DNA from: Pontederia crassipes
Lineage: Eukaryota > Streptophyta > Magnoliopsida > Commelinales > Pontederiaceae
Assembly: GCA_030549335.1 (NCBI GenBank)
Contig: CM060191.1
Location: forward strand, 55,625,947 to 55,689,946
DNA: 64,000 bases
Reading direction: 5' to 3'
Made by a program: the position numbers and the translations under genes. Below the pieces are notes generated by a model. The model saw only the letters and a program-made list of their open reading frames with translations, was not told the origin of the DNA and made no database searches. How positions within the stretch are numbered: the stretch's first letter is position 1; each line of letters opens with the position of its first letter. Shown here in pieces: positions 10,717 through 23,060 of the stretch.

Positions 10717-13394
10717 ATAAAAAAAATCATGTGTGATTTAATCACATAAATAAATGCAAGATCAGTGACACTAGATCTCTTCCATGCAAATAAAATTAAA
10801 AAACATGCATGCAATGTCAATGAGAAATATATTTGTATTGTGAACAAATGCATGCAATCATAAACAATGCATGCAATCGTAAACATAAAATGATATGCGT
10901 ATCCAAAAGAATCCAAGAATCAAGAAACACTTTTTTATACCAATGTAGTAAAATAATAAATATTATATCAAAAGAAACTCGAACAAATGAAAGCATTTTG
11001 GTATAATCGGTTATAAAAATTAATCACTAAGAATAATTCTTCTGATAACAACTTAAATCTCTGACTATACAGATTTGGAATCACTATTCTTTTACTCAAT
11101 TGTGTGATTACCTCTTATCAAGGAGGTCCTACAAACTTTTTTAAAGGTGGAACGGGGGGTTGTGAGGGGCCAAGTGACTAATAATAATAGTAATAACGAT
11201 ATATTATTATTTATTAATTAGTATAACAAATATTTAATTTAATAATTTAATTTAATTTAAGAGGGTCAAGTATAAAAATTTTAAATATTACATACATATA
11301 AATATGTATATTAAAAAAATGCCCTCCTCCGTCCCCTTTTTTTATACGTGGTCCCTCTATATACCAAGAAAGATTGGTGTTTTTCTTTCCAAATAAAGCA
11401 CTTTGTAATAATCTGTAGTTATTAAATATTTGCAAATAAATATATAATTGATTTCTTATTATGAGTGAATAAGATTTAATTAATTCTAACGGTTGCCTAA
11501 CCTTCCAAGCAAAGTATGGAGGGCAACAGATTAGAGAGAAAGAAGGTTAAAGACTACCCATTTACCCTGTCACCGCTGATTCTCTGAACCTTGTCCTTAC
11601 CATCATTGAAAGCTTCTGCAAAGTAAACGTTTTCATCTTCTCTGCAGGCAATCATACAAGCAGTTTAATGGAGCCAATTGATTAGGATTAGTGGTATTAA
11701 GTGTACTTATTATATGTCTGACACAGTTGCATCCTGAACTTTTATTAATCAAGGGATAATCAATTCATAACAACACTTGTTCTCGCCCTGTACAGATCAG
11801 TAGACGTATAGGTGATTGGCTTTAGTAAACACAAGGAGAAACCATACCGCCCGCAGCACTCCGTCACTGCAACGGGTTGAATCATGTGCACAGAGGAAAG
11901 CTCACATAAACAAGTGAGCAGTCAGAGGCTGTACACCACAGAAAACGGTGTCAGCTGTGTGTGACTTGGCCATAGATGTTTTTGCTTCCTTGAGGATGTT
12001 AGAGTTGTCTAAATAGGAAGTGCAAGCTGCAGACAGGGGAATCCTAAGTAAAGAGTAGTTGGCCATCTCCTCCTCCTCCACGTCTCACATCATCATCCAT
12101 TAGCTGGACGGCCACGAGTAAAGATGTCGAGGCCCCAATCTCCCAAGTTTAAACTTCAAATTTGCATTTGCCCTTGTGCACGATCGCACGCATTTGATGC
12201 CCTTTTTATTGATAATGTGGAATGGTACAAGCGCCAGCTACTCAGCAAATGCATTCAGTACTCATCCACAAAGTGTGTGATGGCCCCCTTCCTTTTCATT
12301 TATTGATCTGATCTGGCCAAACACAGTACAGAAGCAAACAAATGACCATCTCATAATGTTAACCCCCCCACTCGAGTGAAACCTTCCAAACTCGAAACGT
12401 AAAAGATGCAGCAACAAATGCAGCATACTGCAGCAAAGGCAAAGGCAACGCAAAGCAGCAACATTTATGTGACATATTAAAGGAGGGGAGGGTGTCGTAA
12501 CCAGCCAACCACACACCCATGTGCGTTAGGGACCCATCTAAAAGCAACATATAACATCCTTCTCGGCCTCTTGCAGCCTTTTTACTACTGCCAACTAAAA
12601 ATGCCTCCTCCTCTCTTCTCAAGGAACACTGCATAACAGATGCTAAAAGTTAAAGATCATGTGAACCACTCCAATCCCTTGGTACGTTTCAACTGCTGAG
12701 AGAGATATCAATGTCGAGTTCGTGATTTCATTAGGTTTGGCCTTCAAAAGAATGCTTGCTATCTGAATCTATTCAAGGTCCCTTTTATCAGTCACATTAA
12801 CGGTAAGGTAAAAAAGGCAACACATCGTAATACCAATGTAGAGAAGAGGATAAAGGTAGAGAGACTACTGCTCCTAAGCAACTGTAATAATATTTATATG
12901 GGTCAATCGACTGATCTTTTGCAAGAGAGCATGAAGATGAAAACACAAAATTATTATTATCATGTGGTAGTGACAAAAATAGTCACGGATAAGAAAATTA
13001 AATTGAATGGAATCATAAGCCAAACTTTATTGAAATATAATTTCCTGTGCTTGCATCTGTCCCTCACACAAAGGAAGTTTTTCTTTTCTTTTTTTTTTTT
13101 GGAAACGACATGATAACCTTGAGCACGCCAGCTAGGGATTACAAAAGCTAAAACAACACCTCTGCTAGACTTCTAGTTCAAAAAACACCTAGAAGACTAA
13201 TAATAATACTTGATGAACTACAATAAGCTCAAAACGCAGTCCCAAAGATTGAAAAAAAAAAAACAAGACTACGAAATCTTCCAAATTCTATCCATCTATC
13301 AGCAAACCTCGAATCAAACTGTACAGTCGCAGCAAAAAAAAAAAACGCTCGCAAAGGAGTTAGTCGATTGAATTTCCTCAGGCAGTGGAAGTCA
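10717..13394. other. intergenic region 3' of the DUF1005 gene
   Basis: Moderately AT-rich and less repetitive than the surroundings, with short frames only. A short minus-strand stretch at 11570-11648 has acceptor- and donor-like edges but is too small to call an exon. The part nearest 13394 should hold the 3' UTR of the DUF1005 gene; A/T runs near 13080, 13250 and 13335 do not identify a poly(A) site. Confidence 0.5.
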
Positions 13395-14951
13395 TCACAG
13401 TAAATTGGAACTCGAGAGCTCCTTCCTCAGCTTGTGGGAAAAGAGACGGCATGCGTCCATGCTGAGGTCGATGGCGGCGGCAAGGGCGACGAACGCCGCA
13501 GCGTCCTCGGTGCAGCCGACGTGCTGAACGCCGACCTCCACCATTGGCCGGCCACTCCGCCCCTCCCCGGCCACCGTGGACGACATTACGAAGCCGCGGT
13601 AGTGGCAGAAAGGCCAGAGGCCGTAACCGAAGTCGCCGCTCCCCCTGGGACTGCAACCTGGTGACGTGGTGCGGCCGAGAGGGTTGGTGGCAACACCGGT
13701 CAGATCGATAGCGAACTTGCCACCTTTGGATGAGCTGATGGCCGACTCGGCGAGGTTGATGCCAGAGCCAACGACGGTGGTATCAGGGAGAAGCTCAAAA
13801 CGGTAGCCAAGGCCGTCACCGGAGCCACCGCGCTCGCGCCATGCTTCAAGGCGGCCCCATGGCTTCCATGTACCGTCGCCGGGGCGTAGGATAAGCCAGG
13901 CTCCCGGATTGGAACGGCTAACGCGATCCGTGCCCGGCGACGCCACGAAGGGAGTGACCATGGACGCGAGGGCCACAGATGAGCCGGAGAGATCGTGAAC
14001 GGTGACGGACCAACCCTTTCTCTCCTTTGCCAAACGCTCTCTATCGGATCCGAACGAAGACAGCCAACTTCTTGAGCTACCGGGATCTGATTGCATTGAT
14101 CTGAGAAAAAAAATAAATAAAAAAACTTGATGAGAACAAAAGGATTATTACATCTTGCCCAGCCGATAGAAAACATCACACTGGAAATGCACATGGAGTT
14201 CCCAAGAGAAAACAGCGACTGCGAACCTGGATCTCAAATGCCGGTCGCCAGAGGTGGTAGTGCGGCAGCTGAAGTTGCAGGTGAAGACGGGCTGTCGCAT
14301 GTTGCCCTGTACCTGGAACACCTGCGGGCTACGTTCCGGCTCGCCGTCGAACTCAAAAACGAACCGGGGGTCCGGCTCGGCCTTTACCGTCAAGTACAGC
14401 TGAGCCCCGACCGTCGCGCCCGCCGTTGCAGACGACTTCATTGAGCCTTTCGTATACTTGCCGAGTTCTACCCACCCGCTGTGGAACACCACCGCGCGGC
14501 CGCCGCCCTCCGCAGCCGCCCGCAGGTCAAGTGCCATCCTCACTTTCCCGAGGAGGCGCCCAGCGTTGACGCCGCACGTCGTTCCCCGGCGGCCGCTGTA
14601 AATGGAGATCTTGAGCTTGGCGTGGCCGTTGCCGGACGCTGAGAAGAGGGACGACGACTTTCCGAAGATCCTGTCAAGCTCGTCCTTGGAGAGGTGGAAC
14701 CCGGCAGCAATGGAAGATGCGCCGTTGGACGTGGCCGGGAGTGGTGGCGGGGCGGTGTCGGAAGCGCAGAAATCGGGGGGAAGCAGGGAGACTGCGGCAG
14801 TGTGGGGCGGGTGGCGTTGGCCCTCTAGTCGGATCTTGGCAAAGCAGGGGAACGTGGAAGGGTGGACGCCGGAGCGCGCTGGGCGGGCGGCCACCGGAAC
14901 CTTGAGGGCCAAGTTTCCGACGAGGACCCGAACGTAAGGACACGGGTCCAT
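13395..14951 (-). CDS. DUF1005 family protein, two exons
   Basis: Exon 1 is 14951-14227, the intron 14226-14101 (126 bp, GT...AG, T-rich acceptor) and exon 2 14100-13395, giving 476 aa. The junction falls after two bases of an Arg codon and keeps the frame. The start at MDPCPYVRVLVGNLALKVPV is the conserved N-terminus of this plant family; a Met 25 codons upstream in frame is not conserved and was not used. Diagnostic segments are HLSKDELDRIFGK (86-98), ISIYSGRRGTTCGVNAGRLL (115-134), AEPDPRFVFEFDGEPE (191-206), the RPGDGTWKPWGRLEAWRERG block in exon 2, SGDFGYGLWPF, and a C-terminus with CTEDAAAFVALAAAIDLSMD. Length fits the family (about 430-480 aa). The biochemical function is unknown; one Arabidopsis member, ASG1, is described as stress-responsive (from memory). 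Coding GC is very high compared with the flanks. No signal peptide or membrane helix is evident. The gene looks intact. Confidence 0.92.
14101..14226 (-). other. intron of the DUF1005 gene
   Basis: Donor CCAG|GTTCGC at 14227/14226 and acceptor TTTTCTCAG|ATC at 14101/14100. The acceptor is preceded by a run of T and ATTT on the minus strand. Splicing joins the two conserved halves of the family domain in frame, which supports the exact sites. Confidence 0.9.
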
Positions 14952-15260
14952 CGCGGCGAACGTAACCTCGATCAGAAGGAGAAAGAGATCTTGGCTGTTC
15001 TTGTTGTTATCTCGTAAGTGAGTCAAAACGTTTCGGAGGCGTCGTTAGCGATATAAAAGGGGGAAGTGGAGGAGCAGGAAGAGGAAGAAGAAGCAGGTGG
15101 TGGGGAGTTTGAACACAGGCTGGCGAAAGCGAGGAAGCGGAAGAGATTGGAGAAGGCGAACAAAACATGGGGAAGCGTGCGGGCGTGAGCTGGTGCTGCA
15201 GCAGATCCACACGTACACCAAGTGGGAGTGTACGTTCTTTCTTCGCTTCTCTCTCTCCCT
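14952..15260 (-). promoter_or_regulatory. 5' leader and promoter zone of the DUF1005 gene
   Basis: The sequence directly upstream is purine/pyrimidine-biased (GAAGAGGAAGAAGAAG on the plus strand, so CTT-rich on the gene strand), as is common in plant 5' leaders. No convincing TATA box in the gene orientation was found. A TATAAAAGG at 15052-15060 faces the opposite way. Confidence 0.35.
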
Positions 15261-16618
15261 GTCTTTTATTTTTAAAATAAATTATATCGCAATTATCTAT
15301 ATTAAAATCTATTTATTATTATAATAATAATAATACGTCACACAGTTTTTTAAACACCTTTATGCCTTGATCGATAACGACCTTTTTCATATTGTTATGG
15401 ATCAAGTGGTGGATGAGCTGTCTGTCTGTCGCATGGAGAAGCCACGGGGGGGGGGGGGACTGGCCGTGAGTCGTGAGCGTAATAATCTCTTATTAATGCC
15501 TCCTCATCTCCTTCGTATAGGAAATTGGGAGCGAGAAATTTGCTTTTTGACAGCACTTGGCGTGTGCTATTCAACCGCATTTACATGACCGGAGTTCTGT
15601 TTCGTATTTAGTTTTTATACGTTTTTTTCCTTAAAAAAATGAAGACGAATAATACATTAGGGGTTAGGAGAGGGGTTGCTGTAGTTGATGGGGCTATTTA
15701 ACTAATGGGGGAGGAAGAATTAAAGATAAGTGTACGAGATGGGAAATGGAGAACAGCTGGTTACAGGCTGGAAGAGGGTTGTGGAGGGTGTGGAATGTGG
15801 ACTTGGATCCGATGGAATCCGAGAGAGGGCAAAGGCGAATCCCACCACCAGTCGCCCTCGCGTTTTGCTAGAATGCTTGCTGGCTGATGCTGTGTTGTAC
15901 ATTTTAACTAATCTTCTGCTTTCTCCACCAGTTAATAATTTTGGGGTCCACCTCAACGTCGCAGCTATTGGCTGCCTGCATCTGCGCTCACCTTCTCTCC
16001 TTCCGAAACGAAATGTATGTGTGTGTATAGTATACTATCAGATCATTTAATTAAGTTGGCAATGAATAAGTTCTAGAGGCATCCAATAGTTGATCTTGGG
16101 TTGGAGATAGTCTGGAGATCGGGTGCGTCGATCAAAACAGGATTCGCATGAACATTTTGCCATTTTGGTCCGGCTGGTTCATGGATATGCGTGCCAAGAT
16201 GAGATACAATGATGGAGTCCGTTGAATTAATAATTTTTTTGTCTTGTATCTTATACATGTTTATACTATAAACTAGTAGTTTAAGAATATTTTAAAAAAA
16301 TCATATTTAAGGTTAATCTACCTCAGATAGAAACATCCGAAAAATTAAAAGAAAAACAAAAAGATAATCCGCCTGTTTTTTTTTGTATTTATATCATTTC
16401 TTCCAGCTGGCTGGATGTATGGTAAAGACTAAAGGAGTTATGTCACAGCTGACACCTTCAAATTTTGAAATTGCATTTAGCAGTCGAACCTTAAGCATCG
16501 TGATTTCAGAGAGAGCAACTGTTTCAGGTGGCAATCGCCGGCTTGTAAAAGATTTTAAGAAAAAGACGGACGGGCCTACTCCAGATCGACGTGAATGGTG
16601 AGTAGGCCAAGACTTTTA
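15261..16618. other. intergenic spacer
   Basis: Mixed composition, with a run of about 11 G at 15447-15458 and short frames on both strands that match nothing known to me. No terminal repeats recognised. Confidence 0.45.
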
Positions 16619-16789
16619 GGCTGTGTTTGACAGCATCGAACATTCTTCGTAATTAGAACATTTGAAAATTTCGTCACGTGATATCTTTGCCGAACTTTTT
16701 TAAAAAAGTTCTCGAAAAAAGTTCTCACCAATCGTGAGAACATTGCAGCTGACATAAACATTTTTCTCTCTCCTCTCTTTCCCTCGTCT

Positions 16790-17140
16790 CCGTCCCCATC
16801 TTCTCCGCTGTCGCCGCTCTGCTGCCGTTGCCGCTGCTCTACTGCCGCCGCTCTGCTACCGTCGCCGCTGTCGTCGTCGCTGCTGTCGCCGCTGCTGTCG
16901 CCGCTGTCGCTGTTGCCATTGTCGCTATCATCACCGCCTCTGCTGTCGTCACCGTTGTCGCTCTTGCCGTCGCCGCTGCCGCCATGTTGTCATCGCCATT
17001 GTCATCTACTGCCACTGTCGTCGCCGCTGCTGTCGCTGTCGCTATCGTCGTCGTTGCTCTGCTGTCGCTGCTCTGCTGTCGCCACTGCTGTGGCTGCTGC
17101 CGCTGCTGTCGCCACTGCTGCTATTGTCGCCTGCCATGGA
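16790..17140. repeat. degenerate trinucleotide/nonamer tract (GCTGTCGCC-like)
   Basis: About 350 bp of imperfect repeats built from GCC, GTC and GCT triplets, such as GCCGCTGTCGTCGTCGCTGC. Several frames stay open through it and encode only Val/Ala- or Ser/Leu-rich repeats, so they are not treated as genes. Confidence 0.8.
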
Positions 17141-18240
17141 CGCCGAGTTCAGCTAGTCGAAGTTCATAAGAAGCCTTAACGCGTACCTTTTAAGAAAAAC
17201 GTCATTTTGACTTTAATTTCAAACTTTTACATGCTTTTAATGCATTATTGTGACTATGTATGAACCGTTTGGTTGCGTATTAAACATCAAAACATAACTT
17301 TTAAAAATATAATATTTTATAACTAAAATATTTTATAGTAGGCGTTTAATGTTATAATAACAGTAAAAAATATTATTAGAATAATACATTATTTATATTT
17401 AAAAATAAAATACGATTTAAAAATTTAAAAAATGAGAATATATATATTCATGTGTTATAGATATTCTTCTGGTTTAAAAGAATATTTATATTCTCGTTTT
17501 AAGGTTAAAAATGATAAATTTATCAATTTTGAAATGAATTTTTATTTTTCAAAGTTTGATCGAAATAATCTATTTCGTCGCACATTTGATTATATTTTAG
17601 GAATAGCACGATATTTCATTTATTTTTCAACCAAATGATCCATAAAGTTCCGTTTCTAAAATTATTATATTTGTATAAGAATTTTTTTAGAAAACATTAA
17701 TGAAGCCAAGAGATGGAAATAAAAAATTAAAGACTTCAGCTCATAATCTTAGAGACTAAGATCCTATTTGTTAAATAAATAAGAGGTTAATAAATCTTTT
17801 ATTCATACGGATAAAGTCAAACATAAAAAAAAATTTGGCTGATTATTTATTCAGTTAACTTTCTTAAATTAGAAAAGAAATATATTGAAATTTAAAAAGC
17901 AAGGATTAACAATCTTTTCAACATGGATAATAGTTAATATATTAATTTTCTTTCTTGATCATCGCTTATTCATATTTAATATAAGTACAATTATTTTTTA
18001 TCCTTAAAATTTTAAAGAATAATTAATTTAAAGGAATTATTATTCATATAACATGAATAGAGCCTAAAAGTCAAAATAAATCACCATCTTCTTTAAATAT
18101 ACATAAATATGAACTAATTTTTCATTTCTTAATTTCGCTGTGCTCCATCACCAGTTTTTTTTTTTTCGCTAACCTTTCTACCACTCTATCCGATTACACT
18201 TTTACCCTTTATTATCAGTTGCCCCAAAAAACTAAAAAGA
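17141..18240. other. AT-rich spacer, possible MITE remnant at 17260-17640
   Basis: GAACCGTTTGGTTGCG near 17262 and its imperfect inverse CAACCAAATGATCC near 17625 could be the ends of a small inverted-repeat element. No target duplication was found. The rest is low-complexity AT. Confidence 0.3.
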
Positions 18241-18258
18241 ATACTTGGCCACTAGAAA

Positions 18259-18259
18259 G

Positions 18260-18296
<37 letters not shown>
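18259..18296. repeat. (TA)n microsatellite
   Basis: Uninterrupted alternating TA run of about 38 bp. Confidence 0.95.
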
Positions 18297-18299
<3 letters not shown>

Positions 18300-18300
<1 letters not shown>

Positions 18301-19902
18301 TTTGTTTGTAAGGGACAATTTCTATTTTTTTGTTTTATTTTCAAATGATAACAAATGTCACAGTAATTAGACAAATAAATTAAATATAGTTCATAAAAAA
18401 TAAATTAATAAAGGGAAAAGTGAGAAACCTTGTAATGATCCGGGTGACTGATTCCCTGTACACTGTGATGTATACAAGTGTAAATTAAAAGGTCCAACTT
18501 AATAGGAGTTAAATGACGACATAATCTCTTATGTGATTTTGTGATGCATAAACTACTAAAGTAGCAGATAAGATATATGGGGGACAGACAGATCTCATAA
18601 GATCTTCGTGTAGTAGTTTCAGGTACGGTGCTCGGTAACTTACGATGCGTCCTTGGTGCATGCAAGGGATGCAACAAGATCCATCAATTGAGCTCAAATC
18701 TAAGCAATCCAAAACCAAATTAAAAGCATACATATTATATTATACAACAATGCTTGTTGTGTTTATGTGTGTGCTTGATGTCATATTGTTGCATGCTATT
18801 CAAGAAAAGATGGGCTGTGTATGTGCCCCAATTATATGACTTCGACAAAGCACAATGCCATATATCTTGCCATAAAGGAGAAGGCTGCTCCCCCCTTCAT
18901 GCTGCATGCAGCGAACTCACCAACTAAGCCAAAATGATTGCTTCAAGCTTGGAAAGAGGCACTTTGCTTGCTCTAGCTCCAACATATATACATATAGTTT
19001 ACATGTCTTATTAAATAAACTATGGAACAGAATCGTCTTGACGGGATTGAGGAGAGAGAAGGGTTGAAGATTTTATACGAAAATAAAATATTTGGAGGGA
19101 AAAAAAGAAAAGAATTTAAAATCAGAAAAATAAAAGGAAAAGAGGTTAGTGAAGGAAATAAATTAAATGAAAATAAAAGAGAATTACAAATAAAAAGAGA
19201 ATAAAAATATAATTATGATTTTAGGTTAAAAATAAATTTAGATTATTATATTAGTATAATAATATCTAATAGCATATTCCATAACATATGACCTTTCATA
19301 AAAGGTATTTTTTAATAAAAATATGTTACTTTTTAATAATCAAATGTAATATTAAAATCATAGTTTTTACTTTACATTTTTCCTCATTGAAAAGTATAAG
19401 TATCTTTTAGAATATATTTTTAAGAAAATATAAACTTAAAATTTTAATTATATCTAAAAACTATTTCCTGAGTTTAAATATTAAATAATTATAATATATG
19501 TTATAGTTTTCTTTCCTTTCAATTTGTATTATTTTACTTCTGAATAATCCGCTATTATATATTGAAACAGATAAATTATATTAATTCAAAGATATATAAT
19601 TATATTAATTATCATCTCCCCAATTAATATATATATATATATATATAGTGTCGTTTCTTTGACAAGTTTCTTTTAATATATATATAGTGTCATTTATTAA
19701 TATATAGTGACAATAAAAGATCAAATTCTAACAAAAATATGTTACATTTTAAAAATCAAATGTCATATCTGCGAAATATTTTAATATTTCAATTTTCCAC
19801 ATTAAAAATATAAATATTTTTTAAAAAATTTGAGAAAAATTACGTGGGCTAACTTTGACGACATACTAATTTTCAAAGTTGCCTAATCTTATCTAATTTC
19901 AA

Positions 19903-19941
<39 letters not shown>

Positions 19942-20237
19942 CTTTGGCTGAGTGGCATGTACTTTCATGGTGCCCGTTTTATACTTCAGAAGCTATCCAT
20001 TATGATATATTGAAATAAATTAAGTATATTAAATTAAACTAGAAAGAGAATTATGAATCAATTCATGAATATATTTTTATTATCCCAAAATTCTCAAAGT
20101 GTTTTTTTTTGTTATTGGCTTGAATAATGGTATAAAAGCTCATGAAAATATTGTTTTAATGACATTTCTTTATTAAGATTTTTAATATTTTCTTAATATG
20201 TATTTGAAGTTATGAAAAAATAAATAAATCACATAAT
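18300..20237. other. AT-rich spacer with (AT)n runs
   Basis: A further (AT)n run lies at about 19907-19935 and a shorter one at 19625-19648. No genes seen; the chance frames are short and Lys/Asn/Ile-rich. Confidence 0.6.
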
Positions 20238-20769
20238 ATAAATAAAGGAAAAATGGGGGTTCCCCCATTTGAAATGGGGGAAGATACCCCCCATAAAAAC
20301 GCGTGAATCGGACGATCTTGAACCGGCCGTGCGTGAACCGGTTTTTTTACCCCATAAAAACGAAGGGCGCAATAAAAACCGTCCCCTTTCTCCCTCATTT
20401 TCTCTCTCCTTCTTTCTCCCCTCCTCGCGCGACGACGACCGGCCACCACCCTTCGACGAAGACGTCCGGTGGTCTTCGACGACGACGTCCGCGCGACGAC
20501 CGTGTGGCCGCGACACGATCCGCGCCATCACGTCCGCCGGCGACAAGATCCGCGCCACCACCGCCGCCCACGACCAGATCCGCTCTTCTTCGACCAGATC
20601 TTCGACCGCCGGCCGACCAGATTCGCGCGACGACGACCACGAAGTACTTTCCGACAGATCCGACGGTTTCCCCGTTTGTACCTTTGCGGATTTTAATCTC
20701 GGGTCAACCCATGTCTTTGCCGACAGATCCGCCACCGTCCCCGTTCGCACGCTGCCGCCCTCCGTGCTC

Positions 20770-21358
20770 GCACGCCGCCGCCCTCCCCGCTCACACGCCG
20801 CCGCCCTCCCCGCTCGCCACCGGCCGCCCTCCGTGCTCGCACGCCGCCGCCCTCCCCGCTCGCACGCCGCCGCCCTCCCCGCTCGCACGCCGCCGCCCTC
20901 CGTGCTCGCACGCCGCCACCCTCCCCGCTCACCGCCGGCCGCCCTCCCCGCTCGCCGCCGGCCGCCCTCCATGCTCGCACGTCGCCGGCCGCCCTCCATG
21001 CTCGCACGCCGCCCCCTCCGCCACTCTCGCCCCCCTCCGCCGCTTCCACCGCTCTGACGCACGCCGCCGCCCTCCCCGCTCACACGCCGCCGCCCTCCCC
21101 GCTCGCCACCGGCCGCCCTCCGTGCTCGCACGCCGCCGCCCTCCCCGCTCGCACGCCGCCGCCCTCCCCGCTCGCACGCCGCCGCCCTCCGTGCTCGCAC
21201 GCCGCCACCCTCCCCGCTCACCGCCGGCCGCCCTCCCCGCTCGCCGCCGGCCGCCCTCCATGCTCGCACGTCGCCGGCCGCCCTCCATGCTCGCACGCCG
21301 CCCCCTCCGCCACTCTCGCCCCCCTCCGCCGCTTCCACCGCTCTGACGCACGCCGCCG
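20770..21358. repeat. tandem duplication, period 289 bp, built from 23-bp GC-rich units
   Basis: The sequence starting GCACGCCGCCGCCCTCC at 20770 recurs at 21059, giving two near-identical copies with period 289. Inside each, units of about 23 bp (CTCCCCGCTCGCACGCCGCC plus GCC) repeat with variants. Because 23 is not a multiple of three, each unit shifts frame, so several overlapping frames stay open. Confidence 0.85.
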
Positions 21359-22193
21359 CAGCTCCCTCCCCCCTGCTGCCGCAGTCTCGCCTATCTCGAC
21401 CACCGCCGAGCTCATGCACCCGACCGCCCTCGATCCTCGACCTCGCCCGCCGCCGTCAACCTCACCCTCTGCCACCGAGCTCGCCCGCCCCACCGCCCAC
21501 GATACGACTCCGCTACTGACGTCGTCGCTGACTAATCTCGACGTCACACGCCGACGATTTTGTCTGTAATTGATAATTGTGTAATCTGTAATTGTGTAAT
21601 CGTGTAATCTTGGATTTGTTTTTGACTTGTAATGTTTTTCATTTTATTTCATTATATTTCGACGTGAATGAAGAATGTTTCATTGTATTTCAATGATTTT
21701 TGTTGAGAATTGTGAATGAAGAATGTTAGTGAAATTGAGATGCTAATTGTGCATTAGAAATGAAATTGGAAAATGCGGTATGAAAGTTGAAATGTTATCG
21801 TGAATGAGCTTCAGAATATCAATCCAATACAATATCGTTTTACAATTCAATCTCAACAGAAAGAGCCGTCGACACCACTCACGAATGATAAAAATCAATG
21901 ACTTTTGAAACATCATCCCACTTTTTCATGCTCTCCACTCTAGATTGCAACACAAACATCCTTGCATTACAACTCAAAATTAACAATTACAACATTATAA
22001 TTCCAAATTGCAATTATGATACACAAATTAGACAAAAAAATTAGGGCATCGAGGGGTGCTGAGGGTTTCCGGCGGCAGGGATGGCGTGCCGACGATGACG
22101 AGGGGTAGCGGTGGGGGTGTGCGAGGGTCGCCGGCGCTCAGCGGGGTGTGCGAGGGACAAAGGCAGGGTGCCTGAGCTCGGGGGCAGCGGGCG

Positions 22194-22345
22194 GGGACGA
22201 CATCGCGAGGGACGAGATCGGCGGCGGAGCTCGGCGGCGGAGGGCGAGCTCGGTCAGTGGGCGGGAGGGACGACATCGCGAGGGACGAGATCGGCAGCGG
22301 AGCTCGGTGGCGGAGGGCGAGGTCAGCGGCGGCGGAGGGCGAGGT
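22194..22345. repeat. short tandem duplication, period about 73 bp, in the MULE interior
   Basis: The phrase CATCGCGAGGGACGAGATCG at 22201 recurs at 22274 with similar flanks (GGCGGAGCTCGGYGGCGGAG). This is GC-rich low-complexity expansion on the right side of the element. Confidence 0.75.
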
Positions 22346-23060
22346 CATCGGCGGCAGCGGGGCGCGAGCTCGGCTGCGGAGGGCGCGAGATCGGCGGCGA
22401 GGAGCGAGTAGGTCATGCGGTCTGCGGATCTGTCGGCGGCCAGGAGCTAGGAGGTTGGCGACATCGCGGATCTGCGCAGATCTGTAGGCGGCGTTGTGGA
22501 TCTTCGCAGATCTGACGGAAGCGGCGGAGGTCGGATAGGCGTGGGTGGCCGGATCGCGCGTCGGCTCGGCGAGACGGCAGAAGGCGAGAGGTCGAACGGT
22601 CGGCGGCGGTGTGCGAGATCGAGAGCATCCCGAGGCCGCGCGGAGTCGTGCAGATCTGCTCGACGGCGGTGGTAGCGGATTTGGTCGGCGGCGGTGGTGG
22701 TGGCGCGGATCTGGTCGCGGCCACACCGTCGTCGCGCGGACGTCATTGTCAGACCGCCGGACATCTTCGTCAAAGGGCGGTGGCCGGTCGTCATCACGTG
22801 AGGAGGGGAGAAAGAAGGAGAGAGAAAATGAGGGAGAAAGGGGACAATTTTTTCTGCGCCCTTCGTTTTTATGAGGTAAAAAAACCAGTTCACGCACGAT
22901 CGGTTCAAGATCTTCCGGTTCATGCATTTTTATGAGGTATTGAAGCCAGTTTTTCGGATCTACAACGGCGTCCGTCCGATCTCGATCGGACGGGCGCCAT
23001 GAAATGGGGGTATCTTCCCCCATTTCAAATGGGGGAACCCCCATTTTTTCCATAAATAAA

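Larger units (their letters stand above)
20247..23051. mobile_element. Mutator-like element (MULE) with long terminal inverted repeats
   Basis: Both ends read GGAAAAA(A)TGGGGGTTCCCCC inward and pair for about 350-400 bp (20247 to about 20600, and about 22640 to 23051). The right arm carries an extra segment of about 90 bp. The flanks are an identical 9-bp ATAAATAAA (20238-20246 and 23052-23060), the Mutator-type target duplication. The first 40 bases of each arm are themselves palindromic around TTCCCCCATTTGAAATGGGG. The interior is two very GC-rich halves around an AT-rich core (21560-22020). No transposase domain is visible, so it is non-autonomous. Long open frames of up to about 396 codons reflect lack of stops in GC repeats rather than a gene. 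What the interior derives from is not clear; capture of genic DNA is possible. Confidence 0.9.

Noticed and set aside
11570-11648. Possible minus-strand exon reading EDENVYFAEAFNDGKDK
   Set aside because: It has acceptor- and donor-like edges, but it is under 80 bp, has no partner exons nearby and matches no family I can name.
14951-15026. Alternative upstream start of the DUF1005 protein
   Set aside because: The extra 25 residues are not part of the conserved family N-terminus, which begins MDPCP.
15052-15060. TATAAAAGG on the plus strand upstream of the DUF1005 gene
   Set aside because: It faces away from that gene, and no plus-strand gene follows it within a plausible distance.
16828-17179. 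Val/Ala-rich and Ser/Leu-rich open frames
   Set aside because: Products of a trinucleotide-rich repeat tract; no start context, domain or gene structure.
20229-21419. 396-codon minus-strand open frame, Arg/Gly/Ala-rich
   Set aside because: It lies in the GC-rich 23-bp repeat array of a MULE, crosses the terminal repeat and overlaps equally long frames on the other strand. It is absence of stops, not a gene.
22028-23053. 341-codon minus-strand open frame
   Set aside because: It begins in the terminal inverted repeat of the MULE and is low-complexity Arg/Pro/Ser sequence without any domain.
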